From the NCBI GenBank assembly GCA_023400235.1, contig JAEXFI010000050.1, positions 1-64,000 on the forward strand: a stretch of 64,000 nucleotides of DNA. Reading direction: 5' to 3'. Below are positions 51,274 through 60,812 of this stretch, in pieces (the stretch's first letter is position 1; each line of letters starts with the position of its first letter). Source of the DNA: Bacillota bacterium. Lineage in GTDB: Bacteria > Bacillota > Clostridia > Acetivibrionales > DSM-1351. Below the pieces are notes generated by a model. That model searched no databases, had not been told where the DNA came from, and saw only the letters and a list, made by a program, of their open reading frames with translations. A program made the position numbers and the translations under genes.

Positions 51274-53343
51274 TTGTCAGGTCAATTTTCCGGTGAACCC
51301 ATGCTGGATATGTACATATTTGAAACAAATCAAAACATTGAGCAATTGGAGAAATGTATTCTGGATTCGGATAGGACAAGCTGCTATACGCCCGCAGCAA
51401 TAAACGAAATTTTCAGAATCATGCATACGATAAAGGGTTCATCAGCAATGATGCTTTTTAACAATATATCCTTGCTTGCACATTCCATAGAGGATCTCTT
51501 CTACTTTTTAAGAGAGCAGAAGCCAGACAATATCGATTGTTCAGCTCTCTCGGACTATATCCTGGCAGGTATAGATTTTATCAAGCTTGAACTCCGGAAA
51601 ATCGAGGACGGAGAAAAAGCGGACGGAATACCGGATAATTTAATTGAAGGTATAAAATCATTCTTAAGCCAAATCAAATCAGAGAATCCTGACAATTCTT
51701 CAGTCCAACAAGAAAAGCGGGCCTCAGCCGAGCAGCCCCGTTATTATATAACCCCCAATAAAATTCAAAAATCAATAGCAGCAAATACCTTCAAAGCAGT
51801 TCTTTTCTTTGAAGACGGCTGTGAGATGGAAAATATAAGAGCTTTTACAATAATTCACAATATAAAGGAATTTACGGATGAGGTTTTTTATTTTCCTGAA
51901 GACATCATAGATAATGATGACAGCATCAATGTCATACGTGAGCAAGGCTTTAAAATCTATCTGAAGACCCGGAAAAGCCATACGGAATTGAGCAGTTTTT
52001 TCAACCAGACCGTGTTCTTAAGATGTCTGGAGCTTGAGGAGCTGAAGGATGATTTGGAGTATAACAGTTTCGTGGACAAAACAGGCAGTGACTATGCCGA
52101 GCACGATTCAGGGGCTACAGGGCATATGGATACGGTACGCAAGGAAAAACAGGATAGGGAGCTGGCTGTAAATACGGGCCAAAGCATTATCAGCGTCAGT
52201 ATATCCAAGTTGGACAAGCTTATGGACCTGGTGGGAGAGATGGTTATCTCGGAGGCTATGGTAACCCAAAACCCTGATCTGGGGGGACTGCAACTGGAGA
52301 ACTTCCAGAAGGCTGCAAGGCAATTGCATAAGATTACCGGTGATATTCAGGACATGGTCATGTCCATACGGATGGTTCCTCTGGCAATGACCTTTCAAAA
52401 GATGCACCGGATAGTCAGAGATATGGGCAAAAAGCTTGAAAAGGAAGTTCAACTGCAGCTTATTGGAGAAGAGACTGAAGTAGATAAAAATATAATAGAG
52501 CACATATCCGATCCGTTGATGCATCTGGTAAGAAATTCTATTGACCACGGTATAGAGACAAAAGTTGTTCGAGAGGCTATGGGTAAGCCCGCCTCGGGTA
52601 GGATTACACTGGAGGCCAAAAACTCTGGAAGTGATGTGGTTATTCTTGTGAAGGATGACGGAAGAGGCTTGAACAAGCAGAGTATTCTGGAGAAAGCCAG
52701 AGCAAACGGACTATTGACCAGGCCGGCAGAGGAAATGACTGATAAGGAAATATACAATCTCATTTTCCTGCCAGGCTTCTCCACCAAGGAAAAGGTCACA
52801 GAATTCAGCGGCAGAGGCGTGGGTATGGATGTGGTTGTGAAAAATATTGAATCTGTTGGCGGCTCTGTAGCTGTTGACAGCTGGGAAGAGACGGGTTCAG
52901 TCATAACCTTGAAAATTCCGCTGACACTGGCCATAATAGACGGCATGAACGTGCTGGTAGGAAACTCCAGGTATACCATACCTACCAAAGCAATAAAGGA
53001 ATCCTTCCGGCCGGATACAAAGGATATATTAAAGGATCCTGACGGAAATGAAATGATAATGGTCAGAGGCAACTGTTACCCTGTTCTGCGGCTGCATGAA
53101 TTTTTCAGGGTTAAAACCCATGTCACTGAATTTATCGAGGGCATTCTTATAATGGTGGAACATGAGAACCGGACAGTATGCTTATTTGCAGATGAATTAC
53201 TGGGACAGCAGCAGGTAGTGGTAAAATCACTTCCAAAATACATAAAAGCAAGACACAAGGTAAAAGGCCTAACCGGCTGTACCCTTCTGGGAGACGGCAG
53301 TATAAGCCTGATACTGGATATGGGAGGCCTGGCAAATATTTGA
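51274..53343 (+). CDS. cheA: Chemotaxis histidine kinase CheA
   Basis: A 689-residue kinase. The Hpt domain carries phosphorylated H51 in MHTIKGSSAMM. A response-regulator-binding P2-like domain lies about 165-260, the dimerisation helices near 300-365, the HATPase (N box RNSIDHG near 420, G box GRGVGMDVV near 514), and a C-terminal CheW-like domain (about 550-689). TTG at 51274 follows AAGGAGG by 7 bases. It lies directly after cheY. Confidence 0.95.
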   Translation: MSGQFSGEPMLDMYIFETNQNIEQLEKCILDSDRTSCYTPAAINEIFRIMHTIKGSSAMMLFNNISLLAHSIEDLFYFLREQKPDNIDCSALSDYILAGIDFIKLELRKIEDGEKADGIPDNLIEGIKSFLSQIKSENPDNSSVQQEKRASAEQPRYYITPNKIQKSIAANTFKAVLFFEDGCEMENIRAFTIIHNIKEFTDEVFYFPEDIIDNDDSINVIREQGFKIYLKTRKSHTELSSFFNQTVFLRCLELEELKDDLEYNSFVDKTGSDYAEHDSGATGHMDTVRKEKQDRELAVNTGQSIISVSISKLDKLMDLVGEMVISEAMVTQNPDLGGLQLENFQKAARQLHKITGDIQDMVMSIRMVPLAMTFQKMHRIVRDMGKKLEKEVQLQLIGEETEVDKNIIEHISDPLMHLVRNSIDHGIETKVVREAMGKPASGRITLEAKNSGSDVVILVKDDGRGLNKQSILEKARANGLLTRPAEEMTDKEIYNLIFLPGFSTKEKVTEFSGRGVGMDVVVKNIESVGGSVAVDSWEETGSVITLKIPLTLAIIDGMNVLVGNSRYTIPTKAIKESFRPDTKDILKDPDGNEMIMVRGNCYPVLRLHEFFRVKTHVTEFIEGILIMVEHENRTVCLFADELLGQQQVVVKSLPKYIKARHKVKGLTGCTLLGDGSISLILDMGGLANI

Positions 53344-53368
53344 GTTTTTTAAGAAGGAGAATGCTGAT

Positions 53369-53875
53369 ATGGAACAAGTAACAGAGCGTAAATTACCGGA
53401 GAAACAACTGCAGGATGTTGAGGAAGATACCCAGAAGGGAAGATTTCTTACCTTTAACCTGGACAGGGAATCCTATGGAATTGAAATAACACATGTTACA
53501 GAGATCATTGGTATACAGCCCATAACTGAAATTCCGGAGCTTCCGGACTATATCAAAGGAATCATAAATCTCAGAGGCAAGATTATACCTGTAATGGACG
53601 TCCGTCTCAGATTCAGAAAAGTGTCCAGGGAGTACAATGACCGTACCTGTGTCATTGTTATAGACATTGGGGATATTTCCATAGGCTTGATAGTTGACAG
53701 CGTATCGGAGGTTATAGCTATCCCCGACACCGAAATTGTGGCGCCTCCTGAGGTGGGCAAGGGCGGTAACAAGTATGTCAAGGGTATTGGAAAGGTGCAC
53801 GGGGATGTAAAGCTCCTGCTGGACTGCAATAAGCTCTTGAATGAAGAAGATTCCGAGTATTTATTAAGTATATAA
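53369..53875 (+). CDS. cheW: Chemotaxis adaptor CheW
   Basis: A 168-residue coupling protein joining receptors to CheA. After a charged N-terminal extension of about 25 residues, the CheW fold begins FLTFNLDRESYGIEI and includes IKGIINLRGKIIPVMDVR near 66 and IDIGDISIGLIVDSVSEV near 95. AAGGAG lies 9 bases before the ATG. Confidence 0.95.
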   Translation: MEQVTERKLPEKQLQDVEEDTQKGRFLTFNLDRESYGIEITHVTEIIGIQPITEIPELPDYIKGIINLRGKIIPVMDVRLRFRKVSREYNDRTCVIVIDIGDISIGLIVDSVSEVIAIPDTEIVAPPEVGKGGNKYVKGIGKVHGDVKLLLDCNKLLNEEDSEYLLSI

Positions 53876-53888
53876 GGGAGGTACTATT

Positions 53889-55613
53889 ATGAAGTGGTTC
53901 AGTAATCTGAAGTTGAGAACCAAGCTTGTCATCTGTTTTGTTATTCTTGCTGTATTTACCGGCATCATAGGCTTTATGGGCATAAGCAACATGGGTACGA
54001 TTAACAGCAGGGGGGACGATATGTATTATAACAATTTCGTTCCGTCAACCAGCCTTTCCAAGATTCAAAGAGCAATGCTCATTATAAGATCCGACTATCT
54101 TTTGATGGTGTATGAAAGGGATGCTGCCAAATTTCAGGAGAGATATGATGAAATAAACAGTTTCGCAGAGGAAACAAATAATATAATGCAGGAATATGAG
54201 AAAACCATTGGAACAGACAAAACCAACAAGGATTTGTTTGAAGCCTTAAAGACAAATCTTGCAGCATACAGAACCATACGCTCAGCACATCTGGACATAG
54301 TAAAGGCGGGCAAGTATGAAGAGGCCATAACAAAGCTGCCGGAATTTACAGCTGCCAGGGTTCAAGTTGAAAACTCCATTAATGACCTTGTCAAATATAA
54401 TACTGAAAATGCTCTGGGCAAAGCCAATGAAAATGCAAAGGACTACCAGAGCCAGTCTGTAATAATGATCGCCATAATAATTGCAGGCATAGTGCTGTCC
54501 ATAGGATTAGGCCTCATTATTGCGGGAATAATCAGCAGACCGCTGAATAAGCTGGTTGTATCGGCAAACCATATTGCCGACGGAAACCTGGATGTCAGCA
54601 TAGAGGCTACAACTGAGGATGAAGTGGGAATACTTGCAAAGGCCTTTACAAAAATGACCGACAATCTTAATGATGTAATGTCCAATATCAATATTGCTGC
54701 CGAGCAGGTTGCTTCCGGTTCAAGACAGGTATCTGATTCCAGCATGGCACTGTCACAGGGGGCCACGGAACAGGCCAGCTCGGTGGAGGAACTCACAGCT
54801 TCACTGGAGGAAATAGCCTCCCAGACCAGGCTCAATGCCGACAATGCCAACCAGGCAAACTCGCTGGCAGTGACAGCAAAGGGCAATGCGGTTCAGGGCA
54901 ATGATCAGATGAAGGAAATGCTAAATGCAATGGAAGAAATAAATGAGTCCTCCAGCAACATATATAAAATAATCAAGGTTATAGACGACATTGCCTTCCA
55001 GACGAATATCCTTGCGTTAAACGCCGCAGTAGAAGCGGCAAGGGCCGGACAACACGGCAAGGGCTTTGCAGTGGTGGCCGAAGAGGTGAGAAATCTTGCA
55101 GCCAGGTCCGCCAATGCGGCAAAAGAGACCACGGATATGATTGAAGGCTCCATCAAAAAGGTGGAAGGCGGCACAAAGATAGCAAATCAGACTGCCGAGG
55201 CTCTGAACAAAATAGTTGAGGACGTATCGAAGGTAGCCAGCCTTGTGAGCAATATCGCTGTTGCATCCAGTGAACAGGCCTCCGGCATAGCACAGGTAAA
55301 CCAGGGTATAATGCAGGTTTCAGAGGTTGTCCAGACAAACTCTGCCACATCGGAGGAAAGTGCGGCTGCCAGCGAAGAGCTGTCCAGTCAGGCGGAATTG
55401 CTGAAGGAACAGGTTTCCCGATTCAGGCTGAGGAAGACCAATACTGCTATTCATGGCTATAAGGCCATGGATGACCTCAACCCTGAAATACTCAGGCTTT
55501 TGGACCAGATGAATTCCAGAAAGACACCGGTTGGCAATGAGGCTCATAACGAGGGCACACCTGCTGCCTCCAGAAAGATTGTCCTAAGTGACAGAGAGTT
55601 CGGAAAATACTAG
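53889..55613 (+). CDS. Methyl-accepting chemotaxis protein in the che operon
   Basis: A 574-residue receptor: TM1 (about 10-32), a four-helix-bundle ligand domain, TM2 (about 190-213), HAMP (about 213-268) and a signalling region whose tip is IAFQTNILALNAAVEAARAG. This tip is closer to the 36-heptad class than those of the other two receptors in the window. The C-terminal tail is extended (about 60 residues). GGGAGG is 7 bases before the ATG. Confidence 0.93.
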   Translation: MKWFSNLKLRTKLVICFVILAVFTGIIGFMGISNMGTINSRGDDMYYNNFVPSTSLSKIQRAMLIIRSDYLLMVYERDAAKFQERYDEINSFAEETNNIMQEYEKTIGTDKTNKDLFEALKTNLAAYRTIRSAHLDIVKAGKYEEAITKLPEFTAARVQVENSINDLVKYNTENALGKANENAKDYQSQSVIMIAIIIAGIVLSIGLGLIIAGIISRPLNKLVVSANHIADGNLDVSIEATTEDEVGILAKAFTKMTDNLNDVMSNINIAAEQVASGSRQVSDSSMALSQGATEQASSVEELTASLEEIASQTRLNADNANQANSLAVTAKGNAVQGNDQMKEMLNAMEEINESSSNIYKIIKVIDDIAFQTNILALNAAVEAARAGQHGKGFAVVAEEVRNLAARSANAAKETTDMIEGSIKKVEGGTKIANQTAEALNKIVEDVSKVASLVSNIAVASSEQASGIAQVNQGIMQVSEVVQTNSATSEESAAASEELSSQAELLKEQVSRFRLRKTNTAIHGYKAMDDLNPEILRLLDQMNSRKTPVGNEAHNEGTPAASRKIVLSDREFGKY

Positions 55614-55685
55614 GAGTAGATGGACGTAAAGTAGAAGAGCGTAGATAAAGAACTTGGAATATGAGCAAGTAAAATTAACTGCGGG

Positions 55686-55710
55686 GTGGTTGCCGTTAAC
55701 CACTTTCGCA
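55686..55710 (+). other. Hairpin before cheR
   Basis: GTGGTT/AACCAC (55686-55691, 55698-55703) inside TGCG/CGCA (55680-55683, 55707-55710), in the 132-base gap between the receptor and cheR. No T-run. It may modulate expression of the second half of the operon. Confidence 0.35.
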
Positions 55711-55745
55711 AAAGCTTAATAATTTGAATACAAGCAGGTGATAAC

Positions 55746-56561
55746 TTGGTAGAAATAACAAAAAAGGAGTTTCAACAGTTATCCGATTACATTAAGACCA
55801 ATTATGGTATAAGACTAAAAGAAGAAAAGATGACCCTTGTTACGGGGAGGCTGCATAAGGTATTGCAGCAGGCCGGCTTTTCCAGCTTTACTGAGTATTA
55901 TGACCATCTTGTCTCGGATAGAACCGGAGGTGCGGTGACTACACTTGTTGACAGGATTACAACAAACCATACCTATTTTATGAGGGAGCCCAGCCATTTC
56001 TACTATTTCCGGGACAAGGTGCTGCCCTGCTTAGCGGATAACGTCAAGGAGAAGGACCTGCGTATTTGGTGTGCGGCCTGTTCCACAGGTGAAGAGGCTT
56101 ATACCCTTGCAATGCTTCTGGATGAATTTTTCGGCAGGACGAAAATGTGGTGGGATACCAAGATACTGGCCACCGACATATCTGAGCAGGTTTTGGAAAC
56201 AGCCAGAAGGGGAATTTACAGCAGGGAAAGAATTGAGCCTCTGCCCCTCTCCTGGAAGACAAGCTATTTTAAGGCTTATGATGCAGAAAATTGTGTTTTG
56301 CTTGATAGAATCAGAAATGAGGTAATATACAGGAAGCTAAATCTAATGGATAGCGTGTTTCCTTTCAAGAAAAAACTTCACACTATATTTTGTCGAAATG
56401 TTATGATATATTTTGACAATGAAACCAAATGCAGGCTGGTGGATAAGTTTTATGAGCATCTGGAATATGGAGGCTACCTGTTTATAGGGCATTCCGAATC
56501 ACTAAACAGAGAGACCACCAGATTTAAGTACATATTGCCGTCTGTATACAGAAAGGAATAA
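55746..56561 (+). CDS. cheR: Chemotaxis protein methyltransferase CheR
   Basis: A 271-residue SAM-dependent methyltransferase that methylates receptor glutamates. The N-terminal helical domain (about 1-75) ends at TTNHTYFMREPSHF; the SAM domain has IWCAACSTGEEAYTLAML near 104 and IFCRNVMIYFD near 215. TTG start with AGGTGA upstream. Adjacent cheB begins 14 bases after the stop. Confidence 0.95.
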   Translation: MVEITKKEFQQLSDYIKTNYGIRLKEEKMTLVTGRLHKVLQQAGFSSFTEYYDHLVSDRTGGAVTTLVDRITTNHTYFMREPSHFYYFRDKVLPCLADNVKEKDLRIWCAACSTGEEAYTLAMLLDEFFGRTKMWWDTKILATDISEQVLETARRGIYSRERIEPLPLSWKTSYFKAYDAENCVLLDRIRNEVIYRKLNLMDSVFPFKKKLHTIFCRNVMIYFDNETKCRLVDKFYEHLEYGGYLFIGHSESLNRETTRFKYILPSVYRKE

Positions 56562-56575
56562 AGAGGAGTGGTTAT

Positions 56576-57598
56576 ATGCCCGGCAGGAAGATAAAGGTAT
56601 TGGTGGTTGACGATAGTCTGTTATTCAGAGAAGTAATAGCTAGAGGTATAGAGACAGACCCTGCCATTGAAGTCGTGGCCAGAGCAACAGACCCCTTTGA
56701 TGCCAGAGATAAAATAATCCAATATGAACCAGATGTAATGACTTGTGATGTTGAAATGCCCAAGATGAATGGTATTGAATTTATAAGAAGATTGCTGCCT
56801 CAGTATCCGCTGCCTGTCATAGTAATCAGTACGGTCAGCGATACGGTTTTTGATGCGCTGAATGCAGGAGCTGTTGATTTTGTAACAAAACCCGATATTA
56901 AATCGCCTGTAAGTGTTGAAGGTTTTATTAAAGAAATCATACAAAAGATAAAAATTGCTGCAAACGCAAAAATATCAAGTGAAAAGGGCTTAGGCACAAG
57001 CACCTCAAGCACCTCGGGAGGTAGAATAAACACGCAGAAGATAGTCGCCATTGGAGCATCAACAGGAGGAACAGAGGCTATATTCAGCCTTCTAAAAAAC
57101 CTGCCTGCTCAAATGCCGGGCATTCTTATAGTTCAGCATATCCCGCCTGTGTTCTCGGCTATGTTTGCACAGCGGCTGGACAATCAGACGAGGCTGAAGG
57201 TCAGGGAGGCCAAGACGGGAGACTTTCTGGAGCCTGGAGTGGTGCTGATTGCACCGGGAAACATGCACATGAGAGTCAGGAGTGCGGGAGACAAATTCAG
57301 GGTTGAGACCTTTACAGGTGATAAGGTTAACGGACATTGTCCCTCGGTAGATGTTTTATTTGAGTCGGTGGCAAAGGAAGCAGGAAGCTCCTCCGTCGGA
57401 ATAATGCTCACAGGAATGGGCCATGACGGTGCCAGGGGTCTCTTGGCAATGAGGAGAAAGGGAGCAAGAACCATAGGTCAGGACGAACAATCCTGTGTGG
57501 TGTATGGTATGCCAAAGGTAGCCTATGATATAGGTGCTGTTGAAAAACAGGCTTCCTTGCAGAACATACCGCAGGTACTTATGGCAATGCTTAAGTAG
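56576..57598 (+). CDS. cheB: Chemotaxis methylesterase CheB
   Basis: A 340-residue two-domain enzyme. The receiver has VDDSLLF and phospho-acceptor D58 in TCDVEMPKMNG. After a Ser/Thr-rich linker, the esterase/deamidase domain carries the triad in IGASTGGTEA (Ser), VQHIPPVF (His) and LTGMGHDGARG (Asp). GAGGAG lies 7 bases before the ATG. Confidence 0.95.
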   Translation: MPGRKIKVLVVDDSLLFREVIARGIETDPAIEVVARATDPFDARDKIIQYEPDVMTCDVEMPKMNGIEFIRRLLPQYPLPVIVISTVSDTVFDALNAGAVDFVTKPDIKSPVSVEGFIKEIIQKIKIAANAKISSEKGLGTSTSSTSGGRINTQKIVAIGASTGGTEAIFSLLKNLPAQMPGILIVQHIPPVFSAMFAQRLDNQTRLKVREAKTGDFLEPGVVLIAPGNMHMRVRSAGDKFRVETFTGDKVNGHCPSVDVLFESVAKEAGSSSVGIMLTGMGHDGARGLLAMRRKGARTIGQDEQSCVVYGMPKVAYDIGAVEKQASLQNIPQVLMAMLK

Positions 57599-57607
57599 GT
57601 GATTTGT

Positions 57608-58087
57608 ATGAGAACGGTAAAATCAGTAATAGGGATTGGAGAATATGCGGTTTCCGACAGCAGGGTCAACTCCTTGAAGACTTATGCCCTGGCATCCTGT
57701 GTGGCAGTGACTGCATACAGCCCGGCCAAACGTGTGGGTGCCATGATACATGTGGCACTGCCAAAGCCGGGCTGCAAGGAAGACGGCTTTTTCAGGCCGG
57801 GCTATTATGCCACAACAGGAATACCCATAATGATAGACAGGCTTATAAGGGAGTGCGGCTGTACAAAAGAGGAGCTGCAAATCCGGATTTACGGAGGTGC
57901 GGAATCTATGAGCGAAAAGGACATATTCCATATAGGCAGAAGGAATGTGGAGGCGGTATTGGAGACGCTGGCCAATATGCACCTGAAAATTGTAAAGGCC
58001 GAGGTGGGGGGCAGGATCAGCAGAACAATTGAGTTGGATGCAGCAACGGGTATGGTGGAGATGCATACTCTGCCCATTACCATATAA
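57608..58087 (+). CDS. cheD: Chemoreceptor glutamine deamidase CheD
   Basis: A 159-residue enzyme that deamidates receptor glutamines. The catalytic Cys is in LASCVAVTAYSP near 27 and the His in AMIHVALPKPG near 44; FFRPGYYATTGIPIMI and IYGGAESM are also typical. ATG at 57608 follows AGGTGA; a GTG three codons earlier overlaps that site. No cheC partner is present in the window. Confidence 0.93.
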   Translation: MRTVKSVIGIGEYAVSDSRVNSLKTYALASCVAVTAYSPAKRVGAMIHVALPKPGCKEDGFFRPGYYATTGIPIMIDRLIRECGCTKEELQIRIYGGAESMSEKDIFHIGRRNVEAVLETLANMHLKIVKAEVGGRISRTIELDAATGMVEMHTLPITI

Positions 58088-58100
58088 GGAGGCGGGGAGA

Positions 58101-60809
58101 CTGGAAAACGACAGAATCGCGGCTGTCCTGGACAATATAGGCGACGGGGTTATTGCAACGGACAAAGAGGGCAGGATAGAGTATATGAACAATACTGCAG
58201 CCACAATGACGGGATGGACTGCAGAAGAGGCTGTGTGCCAGGAATTCGGCTCTGTGTTTTCTTTGATAAACATCAAGAGCGGTGAAAGCCTGGACAGTCC
58301 CATAAAAGAAGTAATGAGGCGTAAAGCCGTGGTGGGTCTCAAGAACAACTCCGCCCTCTTGTCCAGGGAAGGAAAAACGTACATATTGTCGGCCAGCTGC
58401 TCGCCTATCAGGGATAAAAACCATAATTTCAGCGGAGTGGTGGTTGTATTCCGGGATATAAGCAGAATCAAAAAAATGGAAGAGAATCTGATTGAGGAGA
58501 GGAACAATCTTGAAATGACCTTTAATCATTCTCCTCTTGGGATGCTTATCATGGATTGCAACAGAGTGGTCAGACAGGTTAATAATGCATTTCTGGAGAT
58601 GCTGGGGATTTCGGATGACCAGGTGCTGGGACTGGGCTATGGTGACGGCATAAGGTGTGTATTCAGCCGGGAAAAAGGTTGCGGGAACAGTAGTGACTGC
58701 GGCTTGTGCGAGATACGAGACAGGATATCGGCAGTCTTTAAGACCGGTATACCCAGCAAGGACCTTGTGATTCAGCAGACTACACTTAGGGGCGGAGTCC
58801 GGAAAAGGCCCTGGTATAATATTCTGTTTATGCCGGTGCATCATTCGGGAGAAAGAAGTGTGCTGCTTGTAATAACAAATGTTTCTGAAAGCATGGAGCG
58901 GGAGCAAAAGCTCATTGAAGCCAATAATTTCAGCCTGAAAATGATGGAAAATTTCCCTGCGTTGATCTGGAAAACCGAAAATACCGGAAGGAATGTTTAT
59001 GCAAATCATAATTTTCTGACCTTTGTGGGAAAAACAGAGCAGGAGGTTATAAGTGACGGATGGCTGGACTGTGTCCATCCGGATGACAGAGAGAAGTTGG
59101 AAGTGAAGGTTTGTGAGCAGATAGATGAAAAGTGGATGCATAATACGGAATTAAGGCTCAAGCATTGCAGCGGCAACTATATATGGTTGAATACCGTTAT
59201 CAAGCCCTTTTATGATATAACTGGAAAACAGGACGGGTATATAGGGATGGGTCTTGATATTGATGACAAGAAAAATACTGAAATGCAGTTACAAAGCGCA
59301 AAGGAAGAGGCTGAGAAGGCTAATAGGGCGAAAAGTGAGTTCCTTGCGAATATGAGCCACGAAATAAGGACTCCAATTAACGGAATAGTGGGTATGATAG
59401 ACCTGACCCTGCTTACCCGGCTGGACTCCGAGCAGCAGGATAATCTTCAGACAGCCAAAAGCTGTGCCAACAGCTTGCTGAAAATAATAAATGATATTCT
59501 GGATTTCTCAAAAATGGAGGCAGGAAAACTGGTTATTGACTATGTTGATTTTGATATACGTCTGCTCATTGAAGAAATATTTAAGGCCCAGTCCACACAT
59601 GCGGACAGAAAGGGGCTGGAATTCAATTATTCATTTTACTCAGGCATACCTCAATACCTGCTTGGTGACCCGGGCAGATTACAGCAGATACTTAACAATC
59701 TTGTCAGCAATGCCATCAAGTTTACTGAAAAGGGTGAAGTGAACATAGTTGTCAGAAAAGAACTTGTTGAAGCCGACAAGGTGGAACTAAAGTTTTCGGT
59801 ATCTGATACCGGCATAGGCATAAGTGATGAGGAAAAGGAAAAGCTTTTTAAAACCTTCAGCCAGGTGGACAGCTCCATAACAAGAAAGTATGGCGGAAAT
59901 GGCCTGGGCCTTGTAATCTCCAGGCAGCTGGTGGAAATGATGGGCGGCCGGATGTGGATTGAAAGCGAGAAAGGAAAGGGCAGTACCTTTAACTTTACAG
60001 CGGGCTTTAAAAAGGGCAGCTTGACTGACTCCAGGCCAGACAGAGAACAGGCGGCTGCAAATACGGCGGGTAAGCTGAAAATATTACTGGCTGAGGATGA
60101 TAATGTAAACAAGGCTGTTATAACCAGAATGCTGAAGGAGCGGGGACATGAGGTGGATGTAGCCGGTACAGGGGTGGAAGCTGTTGGGCTGTACAGTGAA
60201 AAGGGCAATTATGATCTGATTCTGATGGACATTCATATGCCTCTGATGGATGGACTTGAAGCAACAAAAATCATCAGGGAAAAGGAAGGCGGAGAAAGAC
60301 ACACTCCGGTTATTGCTCTTACAGCCCACGCCCTTCAGGGGGACAGAGAGAGGTTTATGGAATTGGGAATGGATGAGTATATTCCCAAGCCTGTAGGCAT
60401 GAAGGAATTATACAGTATTATAGAAGCTGCTGTTTCAAGCATACGGTCTCATAAGGACATTAAGAGCGTGGGGATAGACATGGAAGGAAATGTTGTTTTG
60501 CTTCAGGAAGCGGGAACTGACGTGAAATCAGCGCAGGTTGCTCCTTCACTCGTTGAAAGGATTGAAAAGGTCACCTCCAGCCTTGTAGCTGCTCTTGAAG
60601 GAAGGGATATGGAGCTTGCAGGTAATTTGGCTCACGATATTAAAAATATCTGCAACGAAATGGGGGCGGATGAGCTTAAAAGTCTGGCCTTTCAAATTGA
60701 ACTGGCTGTGCGCCGCAATAATTTCAGAGATGTTCTTTATAATTTTCTGACCTTTGATAAAGAGTTTAAAACCTTAAAAAGTGTGTACAGTCGGGGAAAG
60801 GAACAGTAG
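58101..60809 (+). CDS. Hybrid sensor histidine kinase (PAS3-HisKA-HATPase-REC-Hpt)
   Basis: A soluble kinase of about 902 residues. PAS1 (about 5-120, AVLDNIGDGVIATDKEG); PAS2 (about 130-265) with a cysteine cluster CVFSREKGCG..DCGLC near 190-205; PAS3 (about 280-395); HisKA with H in MSHEIRTPINGIVG near 420; HATPase (NLVSNAIKFTE, GLGLVIS); receiver with D in ILMDIHMPLMDG near 708; C-terminal Hpt with H in NLAHDIKN near 844. No ATG, GTG or TTG fits. AAGGAGG (58086-58092) lies 8 bases before CTG at 58101, a rare start. The frame extends back to 58029 inside cheD. Confidence 0.88.
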   Translation: MENDRIAAVLDNIGDGVIATDKEGRIEYMNNTAATMTGWTAEEAVCQEFGSVFSLINIKSGESLDSPIKEVMRRKAVVGLKNNSALLSREGKTYILSASCSPIRDKNHNFSGVVVVFRDISRIKKMEENLIEERNNLEMTFNHSPLGMLIMDCNRVVRQVNNAFLEMLGISDDQVLGLGYGDGIRCVFSREKGCGNSSDCGLCEIRDRISAVFKTGIPSKDLVIQQTTLRGGVRKRPWYNILFMPVHHSGERSVLLVITNVSESMEREQKLIEANNFSLKMMENFPALIWKTENTGRNVYANHNFLTFVGKTEQEVISDGWLDCVHPDDREKLEVKVCEQIDEKWMHNTELRLKHCSGNYIWLNTVIKPFYDITGKQDGYIGMGLDIDDKKNTEMQLQSAKEEAEKANRAKSEFLANMSHEIRTPINGIVGMIDLTLLTRLDSEQQDNLQTAKSCANSLLKIINDILDFSKMEAGKLVIDYVDFDIRLLIEEIFKAQSTHADRKGLEFNYSFYSGIPQYLLGDPGRLQQILNNLVSNAIKFTEKGEVNIVVRKELVEADKVELKFSVSDTGIGISDEEKEKLFKTFSQVDSSITRKYGGNGLGLVISRQLVEMMGGRMWIESEKGKGSTFNFTAGFKKGSLTDSRPDREQAAANTAGKLKILLAEDDNVNKAVITRMLKERGHEVDVAGTGVEAVGLYSEKGNYDLILMDIHMPLMDGLEATKIIREKEGGERHTPVIALTAHALQGDRERFMELGMDEYIPKPVGMKELYSIIEAAVSSIRSHKDIKSVGIDMEGNVVLLQEAGTDVKSAQVAPSLVERIEKVTSSLVAALEGRDMELAGNLAHDIKNICNEMGADELKSLAFQIELAVRRNNFRDVLYNFLTFDKEFKTLKSVYSRGKEQ

Positions 60810-60812
60810 AAT

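Noticed and set aside
52449..53072. 207-codon minus-strand frame inside cheA
   Set aside because: Ser/Thr/Pro-rich antisense shadow of the CheA ATPase domain.
57623..58507. 294-codon minus-strand frame across cheD and the hybrid kinase
   Set aside because: Antisense shadow: both plus-strand genes have full family motifs, and this frame has no ribosome site or motifs.
58077..59141. 354-codon minus-strand frame
   Set aside because: Shadow of the hybrid kinase PAS region, with His/Cys/Tyr-rich composition typical of antisense frames.
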